Part shown: one piece after another, positions 36,047-44,673 of the stretch
Layout of the letters: every line of letters begins with the position of its first letter
Position numbering within the stretch: position 1 is the stretch's first letter
From: Streptomyces tanashiensis
Lineage (GTDB): Bacteria; Actinomycetota; Actinomycetes; Streptomycetales; Streptomycetaceae
Assembly (NCBI RefSeq): GCF_014648895.1
Contig: NZ_BMRZ01000011.1
Span: 212,033 to 276,032 of the forward strand
Direction of reading: 5' to 3'
Length of the DNA: 64,000 nucleotides
The notes under the pieces: generated by a model
Seen by the model: only the letters and a program-made list of their open reading frames with translations
Databases searched by the model: none
What the model was told of the DNA's origin: nothing
Made by a program: the position numbers and the translations under genes

Positions 36047-37363
36047 TTACTTCTTGGAGGACGGGTGCTTGGGCCGCTGCTGGCCCTTGCGCTGCCCCTG
36101 ACCGGACTTGCCCTGACGGGAGCCTCCGGAGTTGGCACGGCTCGGACGCTGCGGCTTGTCGGCCTGCGCCTCGCCCTTGGCCTCGGTCGTGGCCGGACCC
36201 TGAGGCTTCTTCTCGAGCGAGGTGGTCGCCTCTTCGGCGGCCGGCTCGGCGTCTTCCTCGGTGTCCTTCGCCACGGCCGGCTGGGCCGCGGAGGCCTGGC
36301 GCTGGGCCTTGCTCTGGCGCTTGGGCTGCTGACGCTTGGCGGTGGCACCGCCCTCGGCCTCGGCCACGAGGGTGTCGCCCTTGATCACGGTGCCGTCGGC
36401 CTGGGCGGCGAAGCCGGCCTTGGAGAGACCCGCGAAGAAGCGGCGCTCGTTGTCGTTGCGGTCGCTGCCCTTGGCGACGATCACCTTGACGACGCTCTTG
36501 CGGCGACGGCCGCGGACCTCACCGTGCTCCGTGATGCTCTTCAGCAGTCGCTGGAGGTAGGAGTCCTGGGCCTTGCTGCCCGGGGTCGGGTTCTGGTTGA
36601 TCACGTACATCTGCTGGCCCATGGTCCACACGTTGGTGGTCAGCCAGTAGACGAGGACACCGACGGGGAAGTTGATACCCATGACGGCGAAGATCACCGG
36701 GAAGATGTACATGAGCATCTTCTGCTGCTGCATGTACGGGGTCTTCACCGAGAGGTCGACGTTCTTCATCATCAGCTGGCGCTGGGTGAAGAACTGCGAG
36801 GCCGACATCATGATGATCATGACCGCGGTGACGATGCGGACCGAGGTCAGCGAGGCGTCGAGAGCGGCGACCTCAGCCGCGGAGTCCGTGAACTTCGAGG
36901 CCAGCGGAGCACCGAAGATGTGTGCCTGACGGGCGCTGGCGAGCAGCGGGCCGTCGATGACACCGATCTCCTTGCCGGAGGCGATCGCGGAGAGCACGTG
37001 GTACAGGGCGAAGAAGAACGGCGACTGCGCCAGGATGGGAAGGCACGAGGAGAGCGGGTTGGTACCCGTCTCCTTGTACAGCTTCATCATCTCTTCGGAC
37101 TGACGCTGCTTGTCGCTCTTGTAGCGCTCCTGGATCGCCTTCATCTTCGGCTGGAGCGCCTGCATGTTCCGCGTCGACTTGATCTGCTTGACGAACAGCG
37201 GGATCAGACAGATACGGATCAGCACCACGAGGGACACGATGGACAGGCCCCAGGCCCAGCCCGTGTCGGGGCCGAAGATCGCCCCGTACACCTTGTGGAA
37301 CTGGACGATGACCCAGGAAACGGGCCAGGTGATGAAGCTGAACAGACTGGCAATCGTGTCCAC
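36047..37363 (-). CDS. yidC: Membrane protein insertase YidC
   Basis: This 438-residue Oxa1/YidC/Alb3 insertase has a short extracytoplasmic N-terminus and five membrane helices (ITWPVSWVIVQFHKVYG, WGLSIVSLVVLIRICLIPLF, and others to about residue 260). A long Lys/Gln-rich cytoplasmic tail (about 290–438) can contact ribosomes. The hydrophilic-groove arginine is probably in the second helix (VLIRICLIPLF). It lacks the large P1 domain of proteobacterial YidC. Start is GTG, 3 bp after the yidD stop codon. Confidence 0.96.
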   Translation of the reverse strand: MDTIASLFSFITWPVSWVIVQFHKVYGAIFGPDTGWAWGLSIVSLVVLIRICLIPLFVKQIKSTRNMQALQPKMKAIQERYKSDKQRQSEEMMKLYKETGTNPLSSCLPILAQSPFFFALYHVLSAIASGKEIGVIDGPLLASARQAHIFGAPLASKFTDSAAEVAALDASLTSVRIVTAVMIIMMSASQFFTQRQLMMKNVDLSVKTPYMQQQKMLMYIFPVIFAVMGINFPVGVLVYWLTTNVWTMGQQMYVINQNPTPGSKAQDSYLQRLLKSITEHGEVRGRRRKSVVKVIVAKGSDRNDNERRFFAGLSKAGFAAQADGTVIKGDTLVAEAEGGATAKRQQPKRQSKAQRQASAAQPAVAKDTEEDAEPAAEEATTSLEKKPQGPATTEAKGEAQADKPQRPSRANSGGSRQGKSGQGQRKGQQRPKHPSSKK

Positions 37364-37366
37364 TAA

Positions 37367-37693
37367 TCAGGCTCCTTGAGCATTGGGCGAGGTCTCGGTG
37401 GCCGGGCTCGTCTCGGCGGTGGACCCGCCCTTGTCGCCACGCAGCGCGTTCCGCAGCATTTCGTGCCAGCGGGGGCGCTTGCGCGCGGGGACGTGATCCA
37501 CACCGCCGGGCGACCACGGGTTGCACCGCAGGATGCGCCAGGCGGTCAGGGCCGTGCCCTTGATCGCGCCATGCCGGTCGATGGCCGTGAATCCGTAGTG
37601 GGAACACGACGGGTAGTACCGGCAGACGGGCCCCAGAAGAGGGCTGATCGTCCACTGGTACAGCTTGATGAGAGCCAGCAGCGGGTACTTCAT
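37367..37693 (-). CDS. yidD: Membrane protein insertion efficiency factor YidD
   Basis: This 108-residue protein has the YidD core IKLYQWTISPLLGPVCRYYPSCSHYGFTAIDRHG with its conserved cysteines, then a hydrophilic tail. It helps YidC-dependent insertion. Its ATG overlaps the rnpA stop codon by 4 nt. Confidence 0.95.
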   Translation of the reverse strand: MKYPLLALIKLYQWTISPLLGPVCRYYPSCSHYGFTAIDRHGAIKGTALTAWRILRCNPWSPGGVDHVPARKRPRWHEMLRNALRGDKGGSTAETSPATETSPNAQGA

Positions 37694-38061
37694 CGCGCGC
37701 CCCCTCCCAGCAGCCGCTGGAGAGCGGCGTCCAGGTCTCGGGCCAGCTGTGCGTGTTCGGCGTCGCCGGCTCCGGGCAACGCCCGTACGACCACCAGGCT
37801 ACCGGGGGGCAGCTCGGCGAGGCGGTCGCGGACGAGATGGCGCAGGCGTCGCTTCACCTGGTTGCGTACGACCGCACCGCCCACGGCCTTGCTCACGACG
37901 AAACCCGCACGCGTCGGGGGAGCGCTCTCCCCAGGCGCGTGCGGGTTCGATGCACCGCTGCGTAGGTGGACGACGAGGAGCGGGCGACCAGCCCGGCGAC
38001 CTCGGCGTACCGCGGTTGCGAAGTCCTCGCGCCGCCTCAGCCGATTCTCGGTAGGCAGCAC
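37690..38061 (-). CDS. rnpA: Ribonuclease P protein component
   Basis: This 123-residue basic protein is the RNase P protein subunit, which matures tRNA 5' ends together with the RNA subunit. The N-terminus MLPTENRLRRREDFATAVRRGRR and the RNR motif region RNQVKRRLRHLVRDRL (about 70–85) are diagnostic. It starts at GTG 38061, 22 bp after rpmH. Confidence 0.95.
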   Translation of the reverse strand: MLPTENRLRRREDFATAVRRGRRAGRPLLVVHLRSGASNPHAPGESAPPTRAGFVVSKAVGGAVVRNQVKRRLRHLVRDRLAELPPGSLVVVRALPGAGDAEHAQLARDLDAALQRLLGGGAR

Positions 38062-38082
38062 GTCATGACCTGTTTAAGCGGA

Positions 38083-38220
38083 TCAGGCGGACAGCGCCGA
38101 GCGACCCTTGGAACGGCGGTTCGCAAGGATGGCGCGACCGGCACGCGTACGCATGCGCAGGCGGAAGCCGTGGGTCTTGGCGCGACGACGGTTGTTCGGC
38201 TGGAAGGTGCGCTTGCTCAC
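38083..38220 (-). CDS. rpmH: 50S ribosomal protein L34
   Basis: This 45-residue protein reads MSKRTFQPNNRRRAKTHGFR at its start and ends RSKGRSALSA, as in actinobacterial L34. The start is GTG at 38220 and the stop TGA at 38083–38085. It heads the rpmH–rnpA–yidD–yidC–jag cluster, divergent from dnaA. Confidence 0.96.
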   Translation of the reverse strand: MSKRTFQPNNRRRAKTHGFRLRMRTRAGRAILANRRSKGRSALSA

Positions 38221-38617
38221 TCGGGGGCTCCAGAAATGATTCGTAGATGGCGGGACATCGCCTGGCTGTCACCGTGCGCCCACGAGTAGCTCGCAATACG
38301 CCCGAGTGCACCGCTACACGATCACTGACCGTGATCTTTGCCCATCGGAGGCAGGCGGCAGCAGCCATCGACAACTCGACCTGGTTACGGTACGCGCGGC
38401 TACGCCATCCGGTCAAACCGACCTGTCGCCACCCCCCATTGTGCACAGGCTGTGGACAACAACTTGAACCACGTCATCCGGCCCGACTACCGTGGACGGT
38501 CTCCACAATCTTTTGCCGTTCTGTCCTCACCTGTCCTCAACGGACCCGTCCTCACGGACTTCGACCCACTGTCCCCGAGAACCACACCATCGTGGGACCT
38601 GCGAGAAAGCGTGCCCT
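38221..38617. promoter_or_regulatory. rpmH–dnaA divergent promoter region with DnaA boxes
   Basis: This 397-bp spacer carries the promoters of rpmH and dnaA. TGTGGACAA at 38451–38459 is an exact reverse TTGTCCACA box, and TTGTGCACA at 38439–38447 is a near match 3 bp away. Such a pair in the dnaA promoter fits autorepression by DnaA, which is known for Streptomyces. No gene was recognised. Confidence 0.75.
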
Positions 38618-40399
38618 GTGGCTGACGTACCTGCCGATCTTGCCGCAGTGTGGCCACGCGTCCTCGAGCAGCTCCTCGCGGAGGGCCAGCAGGGAATCGA
38701 GCCCAAGGACAAGCAGTGGATCGAGCGCTGCCAGCCGCTCGCCCTGGTCGCGGACACGGCTCTGCTCGCCGTGCCCAACGAATGGGGCAAGCGGGTCCTG
38801 GAGGGCCGGCTCGCGCCGCTGATCAGCGAGACCCTCAGCCGTGAGTGCGGCCGGCCGATCCGGATCGCGATCACCGTCGACGACTCCGTCGGCGAGCCGA
38901 CCCCGCCGGCGCCCCCGGTCCAGCAGCCGCAGCAGCCCCGCTACGACGAGCGCGCGCAGCCCGAGCCGTACGAGAAGTACGAGGGGTACGGCCACCGGCC
39001 GATGCCCGACGACGGACTGCCCACCGCGCGCCCGGCCTACCCGGACTACCCGCAGCAGCAGCGGCCCGACCCCGGCGCCTGGCCGCGCACCCAGGAGGAC
39101 CTCTCCTGGCAGCAGCCGCGGCTCGGCGGCTACCAGGAGCGCGCCCCGTACACCGGTCCGGAGCAGTCCCGGCAGACCCGCTACGACGAGCCCTCCCGCG
39201 GTTACGAGCCGCAGCGGCCCGAGCGCGCCGAGCTGCCCGAGCCTCCGAACCACGGTCCCCGTCCCGGTCCCCGCCCCGGCGGTCCGGTCCCCGGGCCGGG
39301 CGGTGTGCCGGGCGGCGGGCACGGCTCCTCGTCCTCCGGGCAGGGCGCGGGCGCCCCGGGTGAGCAGCACGCGCGGCTGAACCCCAAGTACCTCTTCGAC
39401 ACCTTCGTCATCGGTTCCTCGAACCGGTTCGCGCACGCGGCCGCCGTCGCGGTGGCCGAGGCGCCGGCGAAGGCGTACAACCCGCTCTTCATCTACGGGG
39501 AGTCGGGCCTCGGCAAGACCCACCTGCTGCACGCGATCGGACACTACGCGCGGAGCCTCTACCCCGGCACGCGCGTGCGGTACGTGAGCTCCGAGGAGTT
39601 CACCAACGAGTTCATCAACTCGATCCGCGACGGCAAGGGCGACGCCTTCCGCAAGCGCTACCGCGATGTGGACATCCTCCTCGTCGACGACATCCAGTTC
39701 CTGGCGAGCAAGGAGTCGACGCAGGAGGAGTTCTTCCACACCTTCAACACCCTCCACAACGCGAACAAGCAGATCGTGCTGTCCTCGGACCGGCCGCCCA
39801 AGCAGCTGGTGACCCTGGAGGACCGGCTCCGCAACCGCTTCGAGTGGGGCCTCACCACCGATGTGCAGCCGCCCGAGCTGGAGACGCGTATCGCGATCCT
39901 CCGCAAGAAGGCGGTGCAGGAGCAGCTCAACGCCCCGCCGGAGGTGCTGGAGTTCATCGCGTCCCGGATCTCGCGGAACATCCGTGAGCTGGAGGGCGCG
40001 CTGATCCGGGTGACGGCCTTCGCGAGCCTCAACCGGCAGCCGGTGGACCTCGGACTCACCGAGATCGTCCTCAAGGACCTGATCCCGGGCGGCGAGGACT
40101 CGTCGCCGGAGATCACGGCGCCGGCCATCATGGCGGCCACCGCCGACTACTTCGGTCTGACGGTGGAGGACCTCTGTGGATCCTCGCGCAGCCGCGTCCT
40201 GGTGACGGCCCGGCAGATCGCCATGTATCTGTGCCGGGAGCTCACGGACCTGTCCCTGCCGAAGATCGGCGCGCAGTTCGGCGGTCGCGACCACACGACG
40301 GTGATGCACGCGGACCGGAAGATCCGTGCGCTGATGGCAGAGCGGCGCTCCATCTACAACCAGGTCACCGAACTCACCAACCGCATCAAGAACGGCTGA
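38618..40399 (+). CDS. dnaA: Chromosomal replication initiator DnaA
   Basis: This 593-residue AAA+ initiator is longer than the E. coli protein because domain II is a long Pro/Gln/Tyr-rich linker (about residues 90–255), a Streptomyces trait. Domain I is residues 1–85. Domain III has Walker A GESGLGKTHLLHA (about 294) and Walker B DILLVDDIQF. Domain IV carries the DnaA-box-reading signature SRSRVLVTARQIAMYLCREL and GGRDHTTVMHADRKI. GTG 38618 (VADVPADLAAVW) is the start. It binds the boxes in oriC and those noted elsewhere in the window. Confidence 0.98.
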   Translation: MADVPADLAAVWPRVLEQLLAEGQQGIEPKDKQWIERCQPLALVADTALLAVPNEWGKRVLEGRLAPLISETLSRECGRPIRIAITVDDSVGEPTPPAPPVQQPQQPRYDERAQPEPYEKYEGYGHRPMPDDGLPTARPAYPDYPQQQRPDPGAWPRTQEDLSWQQPRLGGYQERAPYTGPEQSRQTRYDEPSRGYEPQRPERAELPEPPNHGPRPGPRPGGPVPGPGGVPGGGHGSSSSGQGAGAPGEQHARLNPKYLFDTFVIGSSNRFAHAAAVAVAEAPAKAYNPLFIYGESGLGKTHLLHAIGHYARSLYPGTRVRYVSSEEFTNEFINSIRDGKGDAFRKRYRDVDILLVDDIQFLASKESTQEEFFHTFNTLHNANKQIVLSSDRPPKQLVTLEDRLRNRFEWGLTTDVQPPELETRIAILRKKAVQEQLNAPPEVLEFIASRISRNIRELEGALIRVTAFASLNRQPVDLGLTEIVLKDLIPGGEDSSPEITAPAIMAATADYFGLTVEDLCGSSRSRVLVTARQIAMYLCRELTDLSLPKIGAQFGGRDHTTVMHADRKIRALMAERRSIYNQVTELTNRIKNG

Positions 40400-40440
40400 C
40401 GCGAGCCTCCACAGCCTCGTCGGGACCGCTTCAGGGGCTC

Positions 40441-40562
40441 GCAAGGGCCTCGCAAGGGCCTCGCAAGGGCCTCGCCACAGCCTCCGACGGCCTCGCCACC
40501 GGCCTCGCCACGGCCTCACGACGGCCTCGCCAGGACCTCACGACGGCCTCCACGACGGCCTC
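40441..40562. repeat. Degenerate tandem repeats after dnaA
   Basis: GCAAGGGCCTC occurs three times in direct succession (from 40441). Degenerate GGCCTCGCCACG / GGCCTCACGAC units of 10–12 bp follow to about 40562, between the dnaA stop codon and its terminator. No coding potential was seen. Confidence 0.75.
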
Positions 40563-40576
40563 ATCAGAGCCACATC

Positions 40577-40608
40577 AGGGCGCTCCGGGACACCTCCCGG
40601 GGCGCCCT
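40577..40608 (+). terminator. dnaA terminator
   Basis: AGGGCGCTCCGGGA pairs with TCCCGGGGCGCCCT around CACC, about 180 bp after the dnaA stop codon and just before oriC. Confidence 0.85.
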
Positions 40609-40681
40609 TCGGCGTTCCCGCGGCCCTCCGCCCGTCCCCGACCACCCCTGCCGTGTTCGATTACTCCGTTCCGGTGGCGGG

Positions 40682-41244
40682 TTCTCCACAGATTGGGGGA
40701 TGATCTCCCGTCCACAGGGTGGGGACTGTCGAGTTATCCGGATTGTGTCCACAGGCCAGCCTGGTGACAGATCATCACCCCAGGTCAGACCCTTGTGGAA
40801 TTGTTGGCAAACGATCTCCACAGGCTGTGGATGAATCTTTCGTCCACAGGCGGTCCCGAAGGTTGTCCACCGGCTGCCCACAGGCGGCGGTCGGTTGCCC
40901 ACAGCTTCTCCACACCGCTGTCCACTGTTCGGCAACGAAACACTCCCGCTCACCGGGCCGAGTGAAAGCCGTCACACCAAGGGAGACGTTTGGGCTGTGG
41001 GGAACCTGGGGAAAGCTGGGGACAGCGCTGGGGAGAACTCCCCATGGCCTGTGTACCGGCTGTGCAGAACTTTCGGGTGTCCACAGATACCCCCGGTTGT
41101 CCACGGGCTTCACCCACAGGCTCGGTGGACAAGAAACCGGACCTGACCTGCGAAAACGACGTTATCCACGGTTTCCACAGGCCCTACTACTACTCCCACA
41201 TAGAGTTAGCCCGGAATTCGCTTCGAAGTGGGACCTGTGCACAA
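40682..41244. other. oriC: Origin of chromosomal replication oriC
   Basis: This dnaA–dnaN spacer is relatively AT-rich and crowded with 8-of-9 matches to TTGTCCACA or TTATCCACA. Those seen by eye are TTCTCCACA 40682 and 40906, GTGTCCACA 40745 and 41077, TGTGGATGA 40826, TCGTCCACA 40840, TTGTCCACC 40863, TTGCCCACA 40895, TTGTCCACG 41097, GGTGGACAA 41124, TTATCCACG 41162 and TGTGCACAA 41236, plus weaker ones. Boxes are in both orientations. No exact consensus box was found. This fits the large Streptomyces oriC with many DnaA boxes between dnaA and dnaN. Confidence 0.95.
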
Positions 41245-41371
41245 CTCGGCGCCGGAGCTCCGACGCGCTCTTGTCGCGACTTGACCCCGAGCAGCACCAG
41301 GTGTCGGTGGCGTACGTCAGACTGGTTCCCGCAGTCGACGAAGAGCCAGCAACAAGCAGGAGGCGGTTCCG

Positions 41372-42502
41372 GTGAAGATCCGGGTGGAGCGCGACGTACT
41401 TGCCGAGGCGGTGGCCTGGGTGGCCCGCAGCCTCCCGGCCCGTCCGCCGGCTCCCGTGCTCGCGGGCCTTCTCCTGAAGGCCGAGGACGGCGCGCTGAGC
41501 TTCTCGAGCTTCGACTACGAGGTCTCGGCCCGTGTCTCCGTCGAGGCCGAGGTCGAGGAGGACGGCACCGTCCTCGTCTCCGGCCGGCTGCTCGCCGACA
41601 TCTGCCGCGCCCTCCCCAACCGTCCCGTGGAGATCTCCACAGACGGTGTACGGGCGACCGTGGTCTGCGGCTCCTCCCGCTTCACCCTCCACACCCTGCC
41701 TGTGGAGGAGTACCCGGCGCTGCCGGAGATGCCCACCGCGACGGGCACCGTCCCCGGTGAGGTCTTCGCCTCCGCCGCCGCGCAGGTGGCCATCGCCGCC
41801 GGCCGTGACGACACGCTGCCCGTCCTCACCGGTGTGCGCATCGAGATCGAGGGCGACACGGTCACCCTGGCCTCCACCGACCGCTACCGCTTCGCGGTCC
41901 GCGAGTTCCTGTGGAAGCCGGAGTCCCCGGACGCCTCCGCGGTCGCCCTGGTGCCCGCGAAGACCCTCCTGGACACCGCGAAGGCGCTCACCAGCGGTGA
42001 CACGGTCACCCTGGCGCTCTCCGGCTCCGGCAAGGGCGAGGGCCTCATCGGCTTCGAGGGCGCGGGCCGCCGCACCACCACCCGCCTCCTGGAGGGCGAC
42101 CTCCCGAAGTACCGGACGCTCTTCCCCACCGAGTTCAACTCGATCGCGGTGATCGAGACGGCCCCCTTCGTCGAGGCCGTGAAGCGTGTGGCCCTGGTGG
42201 CCGAGCGCAACACCCCGGTCCGGCTGAGCTTCGAGCAGGGCGTGCTGATCCTGGAGGCCGGTTCCAGCGACGACGCACAGGCTGTGGAGCGGGTCGACGC
42301 GCAGCTGGACGGCGACGACATCTCGATCGCCTTCAACCCGACCTTCCTGCTGGACGGTCTGAGCGCGATCGACTCCCCGGTCGCCCAGCTCTCCTTCACG
42401 ACCTCCACCAAGCCGGCGCTGCTGAGCGGCAAGCCCGCGCTCGACGCCGAGGCGGACGAGGCCTACAAGTACCTGATCATGCCGGTGCGGCTGTCGGGCT
42501 GA
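41372..42502 (+). CDS. dnaN: DNA polymerase III beta subunit (sliding clamp)
   Basis: This 376-residue ring-forming clamp tethers the replicase. Three similar domains are visible, beginning MKIRVERDVLAEAVAWVARSL and ending with the conserved YLIMPVRLSG. GTG 41372 follows CAGGAGGCGG. It lies directly after oriC and before gnd. Confidence 0.98.
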   Translation: MKIRVERDVLAEAVAWVARSLPARPPAPVLAGLLLKAEDGALSFSSFDYEVSARVSVEAEVEEDGTVLVSGRLLADICRALPNRPVEISTDGVRATVVCGSSRFTLHTLPVEEYPALPEMPTATGTVPGEVFASAAAQVAIAAGRDDTLPVLTGVRIEIEGDTVTLASTDRYRFAVREFLWKPESPDASAVALVPAKTLLDTAKALTSGDTVTLALSGSGKGEGLIGFEGAGRRTTTRLLEGDLPKYRTLFPTEFNSIAVIETAPFVEAVKRVALVAERNTPVRLSFEQGVLILEAGSSDDAQAVERVDAQLDGDDISIAFNPTFLLDGLSAIDSPVAQLSFTTSTKPALLSGKPALDAEADEAYKYLIMPVRLSG

Positions 42503-42613
42503 CGGCCGTCGTGAGGGGGCGTCGCCTGAGCGGCTGACCCCACAGGTGTGCACCGGGGTCCGGGCGTAGGCTCGGACCCGGGTACACCGCACACGACGCT
42601 TAAGGAATCTCTG

Positions 42614-43492
42614 ATGGAGCTCGGTCTCGTCGGTCTCGGCAAGATGGGCGGCAACATGCGTGAGCGCATCCGCCGCGCAGGCCACACCGTCATCGGATAC
42701 GACCGCAACCCGGACCTCGCCGATGTCCACAGCCTCGAAGAGCTTGTGGGCAAGCTCAAGGGTCCGCGCGTCGTGTGGGTCATGGTCCCGGCGGGTGCCG
42801 CGACCCAGTCCACCATCGACGAGCTGGCCGACCTGCTCTCCCCCGGCGACATCGTCGTGGACGGCGGGAACTCGCGCTGGACGGACGACGAGAAGCACGC
42901 CGAGGAGCTCGCCGCCAAGGGCATCGGCTTCGTCGACTGCGGCGTCTCCGGCGGTGTGTGGGGCCTGGAGAACGGCTACGCGCTGATGTACGGCGGTTCT
43001 GCCGAGGACGTGGCGAAGGTCCAGCCGATCTTCGACGCGCTCAAGCCCGAGGGCGAGTTCGGCTCGGTCCACGCGGGCAAGGTCGGCGCCGGCCACTTCG
43101 CGAAGATGGTCCACAACGGCATCGAGTACGCGATGATGCAGGCCTACGCCGAGGGCTGGGAGCTCCTGGAGAAGGTCGACTCCGTCACCGACGTGCGCGA
43201 GGTCTTCCGCTCCTGGCAGGAGGGCACGGTCATCCGTTCCTGGCTGCTCGACCTCGCGGTGAACGCGCTGGACGAGGACGAGCACCTGGACAAGCTGCGG
43301 GGCTACGCGTCGGACTCCGGCGAGGGCCGGTGGACGGTCGAGGCCGCCATCGACAACGCCGTCCCGCTGCCGGCGATCACCGCGTCGCTGTTCGCGCGGT
43401 TCGCGTCCCGTCAGGACGACTCCCCGCAGATGAAGATGATCGCCGCGCTGCGCAACCAGTTCGGTGGCCACGCGGTCGAGACGAAGAAGTAA
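42614..43492 (+). CDS. gnd: 6-phosphogluconate dehydrogenase, decarboxylating (GndA-like)
   Basis: This 292-residue protein is the short form of the enzyme. The NAD(P) motif LVGLGKMGGNM is at the N-terminus, with IVVDGGNSRWTDDEKHA, the substrate motif CGVSGGVWGLENGYALMYGG, and KMVHNGIEY carrying the catalytic Lys. It converts 6-phosphogluconate to ribulose-5-phosphate. ATG 42614 with TAAGGAATCT upstream is the start. Its place between dnaN and recF is a known Streptomyces and actinobacterial insertion into the dnaN–recF order. Confidence 0.95.
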   Translation: MELGLVGLGKMGGNMRERIRRAGHTVIGYDRNPDLADVHSLEELVGKLKGPRVVWVMVPAGAATQSTIDELADLLSPGDIVVDGGNSRWTDDEKHAEELAAKGIGFVDCGVSGGVWGLENGYALMYGGSAEDVAKVQPIFDALKPEGEFGSVHAGKVGAGHFAKMVHNGIEYAMMQAYAEGWELLEKVDSVTDVREVFRSWQEGTVIRSWLLDLAVNALDEDEHLDKLRGYASDSGEGRWTVEAAIDNAVPLPAITASLFARFASRQDDSPQMKMIAALRNQFGGHAVETKK

Positions 43493-43498
43493 TCCACA

Positions 43499-43524
43499 GG
43501 CTGTGCACCCCGCGGTGCACAGCC
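43499..43524 (+). terminator. Hairpin after gnd
   Basis: GGCTGTGCACC pairs perfectly with GGTGCACAGCC around CCGC, 6 nt after the gnd stop codon. No T run follows. It could be a terminator or an mRNA processing structure before recF. Confidence 0.65.
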
Positions 43525-43551
43525 GCCGGGGGAAGAAGGTCGGCGCCCACC

Positions 43552-44673
43552 ATGCACGTCACGCATCTCTCGCTGGCCGACTTCCGTTCCTACGCCCGGG
43601 TCGAGGTCCCGCTCGACCCGGGCGTCACCGCTTTCGTGGGCGCGAACGGCCAGGGCAAGACCAATCTGGTCGAGGCCGTCGGCTATCTCGCGACCCTCGG
43701 CAGCCACCGCGTCGCCTCCGACGCACCGCTCGTCAGGATGGGCGCGGAGCGCGCGGTCATCCGCGCCGCCGTCACCCAGGGCGAGCGCTCCCAACTGGTC
43801 GAGCTGGAGCTCAACCCGGGCCGGGCCAACCGTGCCCGTATCAACAGGTCCTCGCAGGTCAGACCGCGTGACGTGCTGGGAATCGTACGGACCGTGCTGT
43901 TCGCCCCCGAGGACCTCGCCCTGGTGAAGGGCGACCCCGGCGAGCGCCGGCGCTTCCTCGACGACCTGATCACGGCGCGCACGCCGCGCATGGCGGGCGT
44001 GCGCTCCGACTACGAGCGCGTGCTCAAGCAGCGCAACACCCTCCTGAAGTCGGCGGCGACGGCCCGGCGGCACGGCGGCCGGGGCATGGACCTGTCGACC
44101 CTGGACGTGTGGGACCAGCACCTGGCCCACGCGGGCGCCGAGCTGCTCGCCCAGCGGATCGACCTCATCGGCGTACTGCAGCCGCTCGCCGACAAGGCGT
44201 ACGAGCAGCTCGCGCCCGGCGGCGGGCCGATCCTGCTGGAGTACCGGCCCTCCGCACCTGGCACCGGACACACCCGCGAGGAGCTGTACGAGCAGCTGCT
44301 CGCCGCCCTCGCCGAGGTCCGCAAGCAGGAGATCGAGCGGGGCGTCACGCTCGTCGGACCCCACCGGGACGAGCTCCTGCTGAAGCTCGGCGACCTCCCC
44401 GCGAAGGGGTACGCGAGCCACGGCGAGTCCTGGTCGTACGCGCTCGCGCTGCGGCTGGCCTCGTACGACCTGCTGCGGTCCGAGGGGAACGAGCCGGTCC
44501 TCGTCCTCGACGACGTCTTCGCCGAACTGGACGCGCGGCGGCGCGAGCGGCTCGCGGAGCTGGTGGCGCCGGGCGAGCAGGTGCTGGTCACGGCGGCGGT
44601 GGACGACGACGTGCCGGGCGTCCTCGCGGGCACGCGGTACGCCGTTTCCGGCGGGGCCGTGGAACGGGTGTGA
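43552..44673 (+). CDS. recF: DNA replication and repair protein RecF
   Basis: This 373-residue SMC-like ATPase loads RecA at gaps. The N-terminus reads MHVTHLSLADFRSYARVEV, Walker A is G30-ANGQGKT37, and the C-terminal Walker B is VLVLDDVFAELD, preceded by the signature GESWSYALALRLA. It is followed with a 4-nt overlap by the DUF721 gene. Confidence 0.97.
   Translation: MHVTHLSLADFRSYARVEVPLDPGVTAFVGANGQGKTNLVEAVGYLATLGSHRVASDAPLVRMGAERAVIRAAVTQGERSQLVELELNPGRANRARINRSSQVRPRDVLGIVRTVLFAPEDLALVKGDPGERRRFLDDLITARTPRMAGVRSDYERVLKQRNTLLKSAATARRHGGRGMDLSTLDVWDQHLAHAGAELLAQRIDLIGVLQPLADKAYEQLAPGGGPILLEYRPSAPGTGHTREELYEQLLAALAEVRKQEIERGVTLVGPHRDELLLKLGDLPAKGYASHGESWSYALALRLASYDLLRSEGNEPVLVLDDVFAELDARRRERLAELVAPGEQVLVTAAVDDDVPGVLAGTRYAVSGGAVERV

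Noticed and set aside
38492..38617. Upstream extension of dnaA to an earlier start
   Set aside because: The known DnaA N-terminus corresponds to the GTG at 38618, and the extension covers the promoter with its DnaA boxes.
43499..43524. Small regulatory RNA in the gnd–recF spacer
   Set aside because: It is only a simple hairpin with no separate promoter visible.
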